Assembly: GCF_002903145.1 (NCBI RefSeq)
Contig: NZ_PPDJ01000001.1
Location: forward strand, 310,001-374,000
From: Halobacteriovorax sp. DA5
GTDB taxonomy: Bacteria; Bdellovibrionota; Bacteriovoracia; Bacteriovoracales; Bacteriovoracaceae
Reading direction: 5' to 3'
DNA: 64,000 nucleotides
Under the pieces are notes generated by a model, which was not told where the DNA came from, did no database searches, and saw nothing but the letters and a program-made list of their open reading frames with translations. Shown here piece by piece: positions 44,680-53,714 of this stretch. The first letter of the stretch is position 1. Every line of letters begins with the position of its first letter. The position numbers were made by a program, and so were the translations under genes.

Positions 44680-46442
44680 TAAGCAGTTCCTGTCTGAACA
44701 CTCCATAGTGCTTTATAAAGACCTTCTTGAGCAATTAGTTCTTCGTGAGTTCCACGTTGTTCAATCTTTCCTTCATTTAAAACACAAATCTGATCCGCAT
44801 GAATAATTGTTGAAAGCCTATGGGCAACCATGACAGTAGTGCGTCCTTTTGTGATCGTTTTAAGAGAGCGTTGAATGGCCGCTTCTGTTTCATTATCAAT
44901 GGCACTTGTGGCCTCATCAAAAATGAAAAGTTTCGGATCCTTTAAGATGGCACGTGCAATGGCAATACGCTGTCTTTGACCACCTGAAAGTTTTTGGCCG
45001 CGCTCTCCAACGATTGTCTGATAGCCGTTAGGTAGAAGCTCGATAAAGTCATGTGCCTCTGCAAGTTTTGCGGCCCTCATGGCATCAACTTCAGATGCTC
45101 CTTGCGAGCCGTAGATGATATTTTCTAAGACAGTCCCATGAAAGAGGTAAGTTTCTTGTGAGACAAACCCAATGTGAGAGCGCAGTGAATTCTGCTTTAG
45201 CTCTCTAATATTGTGGCCATCAAAATTAACGGAACCAATTTGTGGATCATAAAAACGCTGAAGAAGTTTAAGCATTGTGGACTTTCCTGAGCCTGTTGGC
45301 CCAACAAGTGCAATAGTTTGTCCTTCTTCAATTTTAAGATTGATATCTTTAAGGCCAGTGTTGTCTTCTTCATCGTATTTAAAGTTAATACCACTAAATT
45401 CAACAGCTCCTTTAAATTCTTCAAGCTCTTTATCACCATCAGTTACTTTAACTTCTGTTTCAATTAGCTCCATCACTCGAGATGTTGAGGCCATTGATCT
45501 TTGGTAAAGATCAAAAGTTTCACCAAGTCTTGTTAGTGGCCAAAGTAGTCGTTGTACTAAGAAGATTAGAACAGAGTAAGAACCAACTTCTAGCTTACCA
45601 TCAAGAACATCGATACCACCGATGATTAGAGTGAATAGGAACCCACAAAGAACGGCCATTCTAATGATTGGACTAAAAGAAGAAGAGACGCGAATGGCAT
45701 CTTTATTGGCCTTAGCATATTGATTTGATTGCTTCTCTAAGCGGTCATATTCGAATCTTTGAGCAACGTATGACTTAATCGTCATCATCCCTGCAATATT
45801 ATTTACAAGCATACTCGCAAGTAGTCCGGCTTCACTTCTAACATTTTGATAGCGAGGTTGTACCTTCTTTTGAAAGTAGAAACTTCCCCAAAGAATAAAT
45901 GGGACAGGTGTTAATGATAGTAGGGCAATTTGCGGAGAAAGATAAAAGAAGATTCCACCGATAGAGACAACTGTTGTTAGGGTTTGAATAATATCATTGG
46001 CCCCAACATCTAAGAAGCGCTCTAGTTGGTTGATGTCGTCATTTAGAATTGTCGCTAAATTCCCAGAGTTATTATCTTGATAGAAAGAGATGTGTAAGTT
46101 TTGAAGATGATCGTAGGCTTCCATACGAAGATCGTGTTGAACTTCTTGGGCCAGCCCACGCCACCATAGTTTTAATAAGTATTCAAATAATGACTCCAGG
46201 GCCCAAATCACAAATGTGAGAAAACCTAGAATGTAGATTTGTTCGACTTTGTCTGTCACTCCCATGCCTGCAAGAAATGAGTCTTCTTGCTTGACGACTG
46301 TATCAACGGCAAGACCGATTAAAAGGGGAGGAGCAATGTCGAATACTTTATTTAAAACTGAAAAGAACGAGGCCGTATAAATTTGGCCGCGCTTATTTTT
46401 AAAATGATTGATTAGTTTTTGTAATGGGGATTGAGTTTCCAT
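44679..46442 (-). CDS. ABC exporter (fused TMD-NBD, MsbA/multidrug type)
   Basis: The 587-residue half-transporter has six transmembrane helices (about 25-320) and an ATPase domain with Walker A GPTGSGKST, signature LSGGQ, Walker B LFIFDEATSAID and a His switch in VMVAHRLST. It works as a homodimer to export lipids or hydrophobic compounds; the sequence does not single out MsbA. SD is good (CGAGG). It lies downstream of the XRE regulator gene on the same strand with 154 bases between. Confidence 0.92.
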   Translation of the reverse strand: METQSPLQKLINHFKNKRGQIYTASFFSVLNKVFDIAPPLLIGLAVDTVVKQEDSFLAGMGVTDKVEQIYILGFLTFVIWALESLFEYLLKLWWRGLAQEVQHDLRMEAYDHLQNLHISFYQDNNSGNLATILNDDINQLERFLDVGANDIIQTLTTVVSIGGIFFYLSPQIALLSLTPVPFILWGSFYFQKKVQPRYQNVRSEAGLLASMLVNNIAGMMTIKSYVAQRFEYDRLEKQSNQYAKANKDAIRVSSSFSPIIRMAVLCGFLFTLIIGGIDVLDGKLEVGSYSVLIFLVQRLLWPLTRLGETFDLYQRSMASTSRVMELIETEVKVTDGDKELEEFKGAVEFSGINFKYDEEDNTGLKDINLKIEEGQTIALVGPTGSGKSTMLKLLQRFYDPQIGSVNFDGHNIRELKQNSLRSHIGFVSQETYLFHGTVLENIIYGSQGASEVDAMRAAKLAEAHDFIELLPNGYQTIVGERGQKLSGGQRQRIAIARAILKDPKLFIFDEATSAIDNETEAAIQRSLKTITKGRTTVMVAHRLSTIIHADQICVLNEGKIEQRGTHEELIAQEGLYKALWSVQTGTA

Positions 46443-46511
46443 TTAGACCTCGTATGCGTGTACTTTTATGTGTATGCATTATGGCCTATTATTCTCAATT
46501 TGAAAAAAGTT

Positions 46512-46566
46512 CCTCAGGTGTACTCAGATTATATTGAATCGAAGTGCTTTTTAAGTACACCTGAGG
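46512..46566. repeat. 13-bp perfect inverted repeat between XRE and exporter genes
   Basis: CCTCAGGTGTACT (46512-46524) and AGTACACCTGAGG (46554-46566) are exact inverted copies, start to start 42 bases apart (about four helical turns). On the minus strand the hairpin is followed by AACTTTTTT, so it could be a large-loop terminator for the XRE gene, or an operator pair for the exporter. A second, smaller repeat AGTCAC/GTGACT (46574-46593) lies beside it. Confidence 0.65.
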
Positions 46567-46596
46567 GGAATTTAGTCACCTTTCCTAGTGACTCAC

Positions 46597-46968
46597 TTAG
46601 ATTACTAAACTGCTGGCAAATTCAAAATTTCCCTTTCGTTCCTTATCTTTAGAAGAAGCGTCCCTCGCTTCTACAATAGTGCTTGCCTCTTCTTGGGCAG
46701 CTTCTGCAAAGTAGTTATCAATAGTTTGCTCATAGTCTTTTAGTAGTACTTCTTTAAGTTCTTCCTTAGATACTTTTAGAACACTACATACAGTATTTAG
46801 TGAACGTAGTGGTACTGAGCAAAGCCCACGTTCAATATTACTTATAAATTGCCCGTTCTTATAACCTAGGCGGTACGACAATCCTTGTTGTGACACCTTA
46901 GGTGATAAAGAACGTCTTTTGACTCTAATTAATTCAGCGATGTTCTCAAACACTCTTCTTTCTTTCAT
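46597..46968 (-). CDS. XRE-family transcriptional regulator
   Basis: The 123-residue protein has an N-terminal helix-turn-helix (about 10-70): QQGLSYRLGYKNGQFISNIERG with recognition helix, then SLNTVCSVLKVSKEELKEVL. The charged C-terminal tail (from 75) is not assigned. It has a strong SD (GGAGG) and is divergent from the two tandem paralogues at 47072 and 47730, with a palindrome between. It may control them and itself. Confidence 0.86.
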   Translation of the reverse strand: MKERRVFENIAELIRVKRRSLSPKVSQQGLSYRLGYKNGQFISNIERGLCSVPLRSLNTVCSVLKVSKEELKEVLLKDYEQTIDNYFAEAAQEEASTIVEARDASSKDKERKGNFEFASSLVI

Positions 46969-46991
46969 CCATAACCTCCAGTTTTATTATT

Positions 46992-47027
46992 TACCAACTA
47001 TTGTTATTGGTACAACATGATGATAAT
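46992..47027. promoter_or_regulatory. Candidate operator and promoter in the XRE/pseudo-receiver intergenic region
   Basis: TACCAA (46992-46997) and TTGGTA (47007-47012) form a perfect inverted repeat with a nine-base spacer. It overlaps a plausible -35 TTGTTA (47001-47006) for the plus-strand genes, with GATAAT at 47022-47027 as -10 (15-base spacer). It fits binding by the divergent XRE protein; this is inference. Confidence 0.45.
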
Positions 47028-47071
47028 ATGTTTAGGCAATATTATTTACTTACAAATACGTAAGGTTTACT

Positions 47072-47698
47072 ATGTCAATAAAATTAAAGGCTTACACATC
47101 TAATCATAAGAAAATCTTTAGGGAGGCGGAAATCGAGGCCCTCTATGGTGCCAAGTTTGAGTATTTAGATGAATTACCATTTGATCTTCCACCTGGAGAA
47201 ATCCTACTTTTAGACCTCGATGAGATCACTGATGAGTTCATTGATATGGCCCAATATACAAGAGTTAAGTTCGTGACGCTGGTTGATACGCTTAAGCAGC
47301 ACAACTTAAATCGTTTGCTTCCAATTGGTGGAAATTTATTTGCTGTTAAGGGCACACCATTTGAAGACTTCATGGAAATTCTCACAAGTCGCATTCATCA
47401 AATGGAGATGTTTAAGATACTTCACCTAGTTAGTCATACCGATGTTGAATTATTTCGCTTTATCCTAAGGGCCGGTAATGGAGAGAAGTCTAAATTAAGT
47501 GAACTTATTTTTGGCTCCACTAGTGAAAGTACGATGGACGTAAATTTAAGTCGTTTAAGAAAGAAGCTGCGTGATCCAAATATCGGCGATGACTTCTTTC
47601 GTATTATCACAAAGAGCGGAAGACTCTATGTGGTCAGTCGTTTAACGAATTACGAAATACCAAAACATTTATTAGAAAAAATTAAGATTCCTACCTAG
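47072..47698 (+). CDS. Pseudo-receiver plus winged-helix regulator, paralogue 1
   Basis: The 208-residue protein has a receiver-like N-terminal domain (1-105: strand ILLLDLDEI in the phospho-Asp position, then KFVTLVD, then FAVKGTP) with the usual acidic pocket absent. The C-terminal winged helix has VELFRFILRAGNGEKSKLSELIFG, STMDVNLSRLRKKL and FFRIITKSGRLYVV, as in OmpR-type regulators. Half the protein matches paralogue 2. It probably binds DNA without canonical phosphorylation. SD AAGG. It is the first of two tandem genes. Confidence 0.8.
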   Translation: MSIKLKAYTSNHKKIFREAEIEALYGAKFEYLDELPFDLPPGEILLLDLDEITDEFIDMAQYTRVKFVTLVDTLKQHNLNRLLPIGGNLFAVKGTPFEDFMEILTSRIHQMEMFKILHLVSHTDVELFRFILRAGNGEKSKLSELIFGSTSESTMDVNLSRLRKKLRDPNIGDDFFRIITKSGRLYVVSRLTNYEIPKHLLEKIKIPT

Positions 47699-47729
47699 TC
47701 GTTTCAAGTAAAATTACTTAGAGGTAGAA

Positions 47730-48335
47730 ATGAAAATTTTGGCATACACAAGTGATAAGAGAAAACTCTTTCATGCGGATGCTATTGAAGAAGCGTTCGG
47801 ACTTACCATTGAATACTTAGATGTCCTACCTTCTCAAACAGGAGTTGGAGAACTTCTTATTATTGAACTCGATACAATTCCAGATGAGCTCATTGAAGAA
47901 ATCAAATATACCACTCTGAAATTTGTCTATGTGATCGATGACTTTACTCAGCCAAACCTTAATCGCTTTCTACCGCTTGGAGGAAACCTGTGTGTGCTAA
48001 AGAGCATGGAGGAGAAGGAGTTTATCGACGCCCTCTATGGCCGCTTTCACTTAATGGAAATTTACAAACTCTTTCACATCATAAGCCGAACTGACATGGA
48101 ACTCTTTCGTCTCATCAATCGCGCGGGTAACGGAGAAAAGGGAAAGCTTACAGATATTCTCTTTGGTTCAACTAGTGAGAACACAATGGATGTGAGTTTA
48201 AGTCGTCTTAGAAAAAAACTTCGCGACCCTGAAATAGGAAATGACTTCTTTCGTATCATCACAAAGAAGGGAAGACTCTATTTAGTAAATCAATTAAATC
48301 ACTATAAGATTGAAGATTATCTAATTGTGGAGTAA
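47730..48335 (+). CDS. Pseudo-receiver plus winged-helix regulator, paralogue 2
   Basis: The 201-residue protein is a close paralogue of the one before (31 bases between them): N-terminus MKILAYTSDKRKLFHADAIE, receiver-like LLIIELDTI, then the shared winged helix (MELFRLINRAGNGEKGKLT, TMDVSLSRLRKKLRDP, FFRIITKKGRLYLV). The phospho-Asp position reads Glu, so it is further from a functional receiver. The two may form a heterodimer. It ends 3 bases before the convergent mutM stop. Confidence 0.8.
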   Translation: MKILAYTSDKRKLFHADAIEEAFGLTIEYLDVLPSQTGVGELLIIELDTIPDELIEEIKYTTLKFVYVIDDFTQPNLNRFLPLGGNLCVLKSMEEKEFIDALYGRFHLMEIYKLFHIISRTDMELFRLINRAGNGEKGKLTDILFGSTSENTMDVSLSRLRKKLRDPEIGNDFFRIITKKGRLYLVNQLNHYKIEDYLIVE

Positions 48336-48338
48336 GTC

Positions 48339-49166
48339 TTATTTCTGACAGTGAGGACAGTAGTAAGTCCCACGTTGAGCAAGTGTGATCTTCTTAACTT
48401 CTGTCTCTTTACAAAGTCCACAAATCTTTTGATAGAACACCACAAGATTTTTTACACCTTCTCCTTTTTCACCAAAGGCATCTTGATAGCCACCAGAGAA
48501 AGTCGTGCCACCAGTACTAATAGAATCATCTAAAACAATTTTTACGGCCATAAAAACTTTTTCAAGCTCAAGCTTTGTAAGTGTCTTCATACGACGAGTC
48601 GGGCGAACTCCCGCACGTGCGCATATTTCGCTGGCCATGTAATTTCCCACACCAGAAAAAAAGTTCTGCTCTAAAAGAAACGGCTTTAAAACTTTATTAG
48701 GCCTTTCTTTTTTAAGCATCAAAAGATACTCAAGTGTGAACTCTGCTTTAGAAACATCAGGTCCTAAGCGCGTAAGCCAAGTCGCTTCATTTGGTGGAGA
48801 GTAGAGGTGAAAAACACCGAAGCGTCTTGGGTCGATGTAGCCCAAGTGTAGCGGGCCCTTTGCATTTGTTCCTATGAGTTTTATATGCGTGTGCTTTTCT
48901 GTAATTTCTTGCGTGGCAATTCGCCACGATCCCGACATCCCTAAACCTGAAATTGCACGCCATTCATTTCCGTCTTGATCAGTGAAAAAAAAGCGCAGAA
49001 CTTTTCCTTGGCGCTCCACACGCTCAAGAGTCATGCCTTTTGGATTGAAGTCCTTATCTTTCACAATCGAATCACTCACGTCCGAGTATGCGACGTCTTC
49101 GATCTCCATTGGGAGAACGTGGGAGAGTTGTGATTTGATGGTTTCGACTTCTGGTAATTCTGGCAC
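48339..49166 (-). CDS. mutM: Formamidopyrimidine-DNA glycosylase (Fpg/MutM)
   Basis: MutM removes 8-oxoguanine and Fapy lesions and nicks the strand. The 275-residue protein begins with the catalytic proline MPELPEVETI (start GTG 49166, SD GAGGAT), and has the H2TH region (LEQNFFSGVGNYMASEICARAGVRPTRR-like) and a C-terminal zinc finger C-x2-C...C-x2-C (CGLCKETEV...YYCPHCQK). Length equals E. coli Fpg. It is the last core gene before the accessory island. Confidence 0.96.
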   Translation of the reverse strand: MPELPEVETIKSQLSHVLPMEIEDVAYSDVSDSIVKDKDFNPKGMTLERVERQGKVLRFFFTDQDGNEWRAISGLGMSGSWRIATQEITEKHTHIKLIGTNAKGPLHLGYIDPRRFGVFHLYSPPNEATWLTRLGPDVSKAEFTLEYLLMLKKERPNKVLKPFLLEQNFFSGVGNYMASEICARAGVRPTRRMKTLTKLELEKVFMAVKIVLDDSISTGGTTFSGGYQDAFGEKGEGVKNLVVFYQKICGLCKETEVKKITLAQRGTYYCPHCQK

Positions 49167-49239
49167 TTTGAGAATCCTCTTTTGTGTGAGGAGTAGCTTA
49201 ACATTTTCGAAATTTATTTTGAATTTTTTTTGACTTTAA

Positions 49240-49400
49240 AATCTTGAGGTCCAGTTTAGGTTGGAATTGTAAGGTGTTCATTTTGTTATTGGCGTGGTTT
49301 GAGATGGTGTGTATGTGGTTGGAATTGTTGGGGTTCTAGTGGTGTACGGGGGTTAAGTTTTGGGTGGGGAATGGCGATGGGGGGGAGAGGTATGAGTTTA
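49240..49400 (+). other. GT-rich, G-tract segment at the left edge of the island
   Basis: No gene lies in 49167-49413. The plus strand here is rich in G and T. Five G-runs of three to seven occur: 49330-49333, 49348-49352, 49362-49364, 49366-49369 and 49379-49385. Four or more such tracts within 56 bases satisfy the usual G-quadruplex pattern. The gene at 49414 follows directly with SD AGAAGG. Confidence 0.65.
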
Positions 49401-49413
49401 AATAGAAGGTTTT

Positions 49414-51531
49414 ATGTATCTAAAAGGTTTTACTGTTTACAATTTTCGTAAATTTTATAAAGAAGGAAATACTGTACGCCTTGTCTCTCCTAATTCTGAA
49501 AAGAACAATAGAGTTTCGTCATCTTCAACTTTAATTGTTGGTAAAAATAATTCAGGTAAGACAACGATTACAAAGGCATTGTCACGCATAACTTCCAAAT
49601 ATGGAATAGATTTAAAAGGTAATGATTTCAATTTATTTTATATAAATGATTTACTTAAAGAATATAGATCTCAAAAATCAATAAAAAATTTGCCATATGT
49701 AGAATTCAAATTTGAAATAGGAGTCACACCTGAGGACTTTGTTCATAATATTAAAAATTTTATAGTAGTTGAAAAAGACAAAGTTAAGAAAAAAAAGAGA
49801 GACCAAGATGTCACTCTTAATATCATTTTGAAGTTAGTTATTGAAGAAGAAGAAGAGTTTAGGAATAAGTTAGGAAATATCTTTGGTAAATTTGAAGGTC
49901 ACAATAATCGTATTTTAGAAAAAACATTAGAATTAATTGATAATACAAAATTTAAACCACTTTACTTTGATGAAACAGGTCAAACTATAGACGACAAGGG
50001 TTTTAAAATATCAAATTTGATTGAAGTAAAAGAAATTCCTGCAAATAGTAACTTAAAAGAGAACAGTTTATCATCAATTTTTAATAAAATTATAAGAGCG
50101 AGATATTTAGATGAAGAAAACTTAAAGCAGTTTGAAGACTTAAATGATGAAATCGATTCTATTAATCAAAAAGTAACATCAAAAATAGTAAATGATCAGA
50201 GTTCTACAGTTAATACTGTTTTGGATGAGATAGAATCTGTTAATCATTTAAGAGTTAATCTAAGTTCTGACTTAGATTTTGAAAAGTTAACAAAGAATTT
50301 AATACGCTACGAATATTCAGAAGGAGAGATGTTCATACCTGAAGGACAGTTTGGGTTAGGTTATACTAGCTTGATAAACATAATTGCAGAAATTATTGAC
50401 TATGTTTACAAGGTGCCTTCTAGTGACGTTAATAGTAAGATAAATCTAATATGTATTGAAGAGCCCGAGGCATTTATGCACCCTCAAATGCAAGAATTGT
50501 TTATTATGCATATTGATAGTGCCGTTAGAAAATTACTGGAAAGCACTAAGAAAAGTCTTAATAGTCAGCTGGTAATCACTACACATTCAGCACATGTTTT
50601 GAATAGTAAAATACATACTAGTAATTCGTTTGATAATATAAATTACATATCGCTTTTGGGACGAGAGTCTGTAATTGTTCCTCTTAATGACGAAATTCTT
50701 CTTAATTCGAATTCAAAAAAGAAATCAAAGAAAAAGTCAAAGAAAAAGAAAGTGACTAGGAAGCATGAAGCAAGTGTAGAAGCTTTAATAAAAAAGAAAA
50801 AAGACGATCTTAATTTTCTAAAAAAACATATAAAATTTAAAGTTTCAGAGTTCTTTTTTGCGGATGCCGTTATTTTTGTTGAAGGTGTTACAGAAGAAAC
50901 TCTTTTATCATATTATATAAGTCAGAACAGTGAACTTAATAAATATTACATTACAATATTAAATATCAATGGTGCGCATGGCTTAGTGTATCATGCTCTA
51001 ATTAAATTGTTAAAAGTACCATGTCTAATAATAACTGATTTAGATATAAAAGTAGGAGATGATGATTCACGAGAAGATACACTAGCACAGATCAACAGTT
51101 TAACAGGTTGTACTACGACCAATAAAACAATCCTAAAATACACTGAAAATGACTTGGATACATTAAAAAGCTATGTTGAAGATGAAAATTTGTATTGTGT
51201 ATTTCAAAAAGACCCTGTTGAAGGGTATTACGCTACTAGTTTTGAGGAAGCATATATTTTAAAAAACTTTAAAAATAATATTCTTCAAAGCGCTTTGAAA
51301 AACATAAAACCTAAAATATATCAAGAAATAGTAGGTGGAAATAATGATGTTAGTTTATTAGCGCAAAGTTCTTATAAGCTACAGAATAAGCTCTCTAAAA
51401 GTAAATCCATATTTTCTAATGAAATATTATATTTAATTCTTGCATCAGAAAGCGAGGAATTACCCACTCTTCCAGATTATATACAAGATGGTTTAGATTG
51501 GTTGGCGTGTAAGTTGAAAAGTATGGTTTGA
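49414..51531 (+). CDS. gajA: OLD-family ATPase with TOPRIM domain (Gabija GajA-like)
   Basis: The 705-residue protein has an ABC/SMC-like ATPase (Walker A GKNNSGKT at 43-50, signature-like FGLGYTSL near 313, Walker B CIEEPEAFMHPQ near 346, H-loop TTHSAH near 389) interrupted by long insertions, then a Lys/Ser-rich linker (about 430-450), then a TOPRIM domain (FVEGVTEE near 489, DLD near 544). This is the OLD class 2/GajA layout, a DNA-nicking sensor-effector in Gabija defence. Longer than the ~580-residue prototype. It is followed at once by a helicase gene. Confidence 0.85.
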   Translation: MYLKGFTVYNFRKFYKEGNTVRLVSPNSEKNNRVSSSSTLIVGKNNSGKTTITKALSRITSKYGIDLKGNDFNLFYINDLLKEYRSQKSIKNLPYVEFKFEIGVTPEDFVHNIKNFIVVEKDKVKKKKRDQDVTLNIILKLVIEEEEEFRNKLGNIFGKFEGHNNRILEKTLELIDNTKFKPLYFDETGQTIDDKGFKISNLIEVKEIPANSNLKENSLSSIFNKIIRARYLDEENLKQFEDLNDEIDSINQKVTSKIVNDQSSTVNTVLDEIESVNHLRVNLSSDLDFEKLTKNLIRYEYSEGEMFIPEGQFGLGYTSLINIIAEIIDYVYKVPSSDVNSKINLICIEEPEAFMHPQMQELFIMHIDSAVRKLLESTKKSLNSQLVITTHSAHVLNSKIHTSNSFDNINYISLLGRESVIVPLNDEILLNSNSKKKSKKKSKKKKVTRKHEASVEALIKKKKDDLNFLKKHIKFKVSEFFFADAVIFVEGVTEETLLSYYISQNSELNKYYITILNINGAHGLVYHALIKLLKVPCLIITDLDIKVGDDDSREDTLAQINSLTGCTTTNKTILKYTENDLDTLKSYVEDENLYCVFQKDPVEGYYATSFEEAYILKNFKNNILQSALKNIKPKIYQEIVGGNNDVSLLAQSSYKLQNKLSKSKSIFSNEILYLILASESEELPTLPDYIQDGLDWLACKLKSMV

Positions 51532-51545
51532 TAAAGGGGTTTTTA

Positions 51546-53642
51546 ATGTTAAGTGAAATTTCTGTCGAGAACAAAAATGAAGAATATGAAATTCAAAATC
51601 AAATTAATAGTTGTTTGAGAAAAACGAAAAGTTTTGTATTTAACGCAGGAGCTGGTGCTGGCAAAACTTTTGCATTGATAAGTGCAATTAAGTATTTAAT
51701 AAATTCTAAACATGATTTCTTAAATTATCACTCTAGGAAAGTGATGTGTATTACTTATACCAATATTGCAGTTAAGGAAATTCTAGAGAGGCTTGGTAGT
51801 ACTGAGATAGTTAAAGTTTCCACAATACATGAAAGTATGTGGCGTATTATAAAAGATTATCAAGAAGAACTTTTGATTGTTCATACAAAAAAAATTGAAA
51901 ATGAACTAGAGAGTTTAAAATATACTTTGGACATTGATAATGATGAAGGTAACTCTCGTGTATTTTCAAAATATAGAAAGTTAGACAACTTGAATAAGGA
52001 GGAATTTAACGAGATCATCAAACAAAAAAAAGAGATATTTTATAATAATTATAGAAAAGATAGTGCTACGTTCAGGGCCTCATTTGATGATTCATTGAGA
52101 GAATTTAGGGACCTATTAAGCAATGTCTCCGATTTTAAGAAAATTGTTAAAATAATTTATAAAATTGATCAATATAACAATGCTTTGGAGTGTATTCGGA
52201 ACAAAGAGGATGGGTATAAATATGTTAGATACGAGTCTAAATACAACTCAGATATTTTACATCGCATGATATTTAGTCATGACACATTATTAGAATATGC
52301 ATACGAGGTAATAAGTAGTAATGATTTTATTAAGCAGGTTGTAGTTGATAGCTATCCATATTTTTTGGTTGATGAATATCAAGATACTGATCCTTGCGTT
52401 GTTAAAATAATATCGTGTCTAAATGACTTTTCAAATGAGAATAATAGAGACTTTGTTGCAGGCTACTTTGGTGATAATGCACAAAATATTTATGATAGTG
52501 GTGTAGGTGATGATTTACAATCTTTACATAAAGATCTTTTAAAAATAGACAAAGGATTTAATCGTCGTTCATGTCGAGAAGTGGTGAATTTAGTAAGTAA
52601 TATTAGAAATGATGATTTAAAGCAGAGATCCATCTATAGTGACTCTGAAGGTGGCAGTATTGAGTTTTACTATTCAAAATGCATTAATAAAAAAGAGGTA
52701 ACTTTTAATTTTATTAGAAAAGTCCAAGAAGAGTTGTACGGTACTTTAAATACACGTATTAATTGTCTTGTTCTCACAAATAAGCTTATTTCAGAATTAA
52801 GTGGGTTTGATAGGTTATATGCAATGTTTTCCAACACTGACTTTTATCGAAATGTTCGTTTCGATTCTTTAAATACAGAATTAATGAGTCGAGATTATGA
52901 TAAATTAGGAAATGTTGTGAAAATTATTTATAACCTAGTTAATGTTAATTTATATTTTCGAAGTGCTAAAATATCTGTGTCTAAGATTTTTCCTAAAGAC
53001 GTAATAGAGAAGGCCAGCTATAAAGAGATTTTAGATATGGTATCTGAAATTTCGAGTGTTAGCGGAGAAACTTTATATGAATATCTAGGAGATCTTTTTA
53101 ACGTATTTAATATGAATTCAAACTCTACACATTACTCATGTTTTAAAAAATATATTTTTAATTCTGATATTTCTTCTGTAGAGGATCTATTAAGTTACTT
53201 TTTAGATGAGCTTTATCCAAGTTCAACGGAAAATGATGTAGAAGATAAAATGAGTAGAATAATAGAATTATTAAATATTGATTTAAAAGAATATTGTAAT
53301 TGGTTTGATTTTATTACTGAGAATTCAAATGATAATATTCTCTTTCATACGTATCATGGGACGAAGGGGAGAGAATTTGATAATGTCATTTTAGTTATGC
53401 AAAATGATTTTGGTGTTAGACAAAGAAATGTTTTCTCTAATTATTTCCATAGTGTAATAAATGAAAAACACCTTGTTGATGAAAATGACTTAAAAAGAAA
53501 TAATTCAATAAAGAATTTGTTTTATGTAGCATGTTCTCGTTCAATACTTAATTTAAGGGTTTTATATCTTGATGACATAGAGCCTTTTCGTGAGGGAATT
53601 GAGTCACTGTTTAGTACAATCTCTTATTTCGACGTAGAGTGA
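51546..53642 (+). CDS. gajB: UvrD-like SF1 helicase (Gabija GajB-like)
   Basis: The 698-residue protein (start ATG 51546, SD AAAGGGG) has full SF1A motifs: Walker A AGAGAGKT (34-41), motif Ia CITYTNIA, motif II VDEYQDTD near 274, motif III GDNAQNIYD, motif IV FNRRSCREVVNL, motif V TYHGTKGREF near 602 and motif VI YVACSRS near 660. An ATG at 51528 overlapping the ATPase stop would add six residues. In Gabija the helicase senses DNA ends and works with GajA. The prototype GajB is about 500 residues, so this one has extra insertions (between motifs Ia and II). Confidence 0.85.
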   Translation: MLSEISVENKNEEYEIQNQINSCLRKTKSFVFNAGAGAGKTFALISAIKYLINSKHDFLNYHSRKVMCITYTNIAVKEILERLGSTEIVKVSTIHESMWRIIKDYQEELLIVHTKKIENELESLKYTLDIDNDEGNSRVFSKYRKLDNLNKEEFNEIIKQKKEIFYNNYRKDSATFRASFDDSLREFRDLLSNVSDFKKIVKIIYKIDQYNNALECIRNKEDGYKYVRYESKYNSDILHRMIFSHDTLLEYAYEVISSNDFIKQVVVDSYPYFLVDEYQDTDPCVVKIISCLNDFSNENNRDFVAGYFGDNAQNIYDSGVGDDLQSLHKDLLKIDKGFNRRSCREVVNLVSNIRNDDLKQRSIYSDSEGGSIEFYYSKCINKKEVTFNFIRKVQEELYGTLNTRINCLVLTNKLISELSGFDRLYAMFSNTDFYRNVRFDSLNTELMSRDYDKLGNVVKIIYNLVNVNLYFRSAKISVSKIFPKDVIEKASYKEILDMVSEISSVSGETLYEYLGDLFNVFNMNSNSTHYSCFKKYIFNSDISSVEDLLSYFLDELYPSSTENDVEDKMSRIIELLNIDLKEYCNWFDFITENSNDNILFHTYHGTKGREFDNVILVMQNDFGVRQRNVFSNYFHSVINEKHLVDENDLKRNNSIKNLFYVACSRSILNLRVLYLDDIEPFREGIESLFSTISYFDVE

Positions 53643-53714
53643 TTTGTGGAGCCGAGAGTTTTTCTATTTGGGAATTAGTTAATAGCGTAAGTTTTATAAA
53701 ATGAAGGAGTGTAT

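Noticed and set aside
50713..50765. Lys-rich run in the ATPase as a sequencing artefact or frameshift
   Set aside because: The frame stays open through it, and the TOPRIM domain follows in the same frame, so it reads as a true linker.
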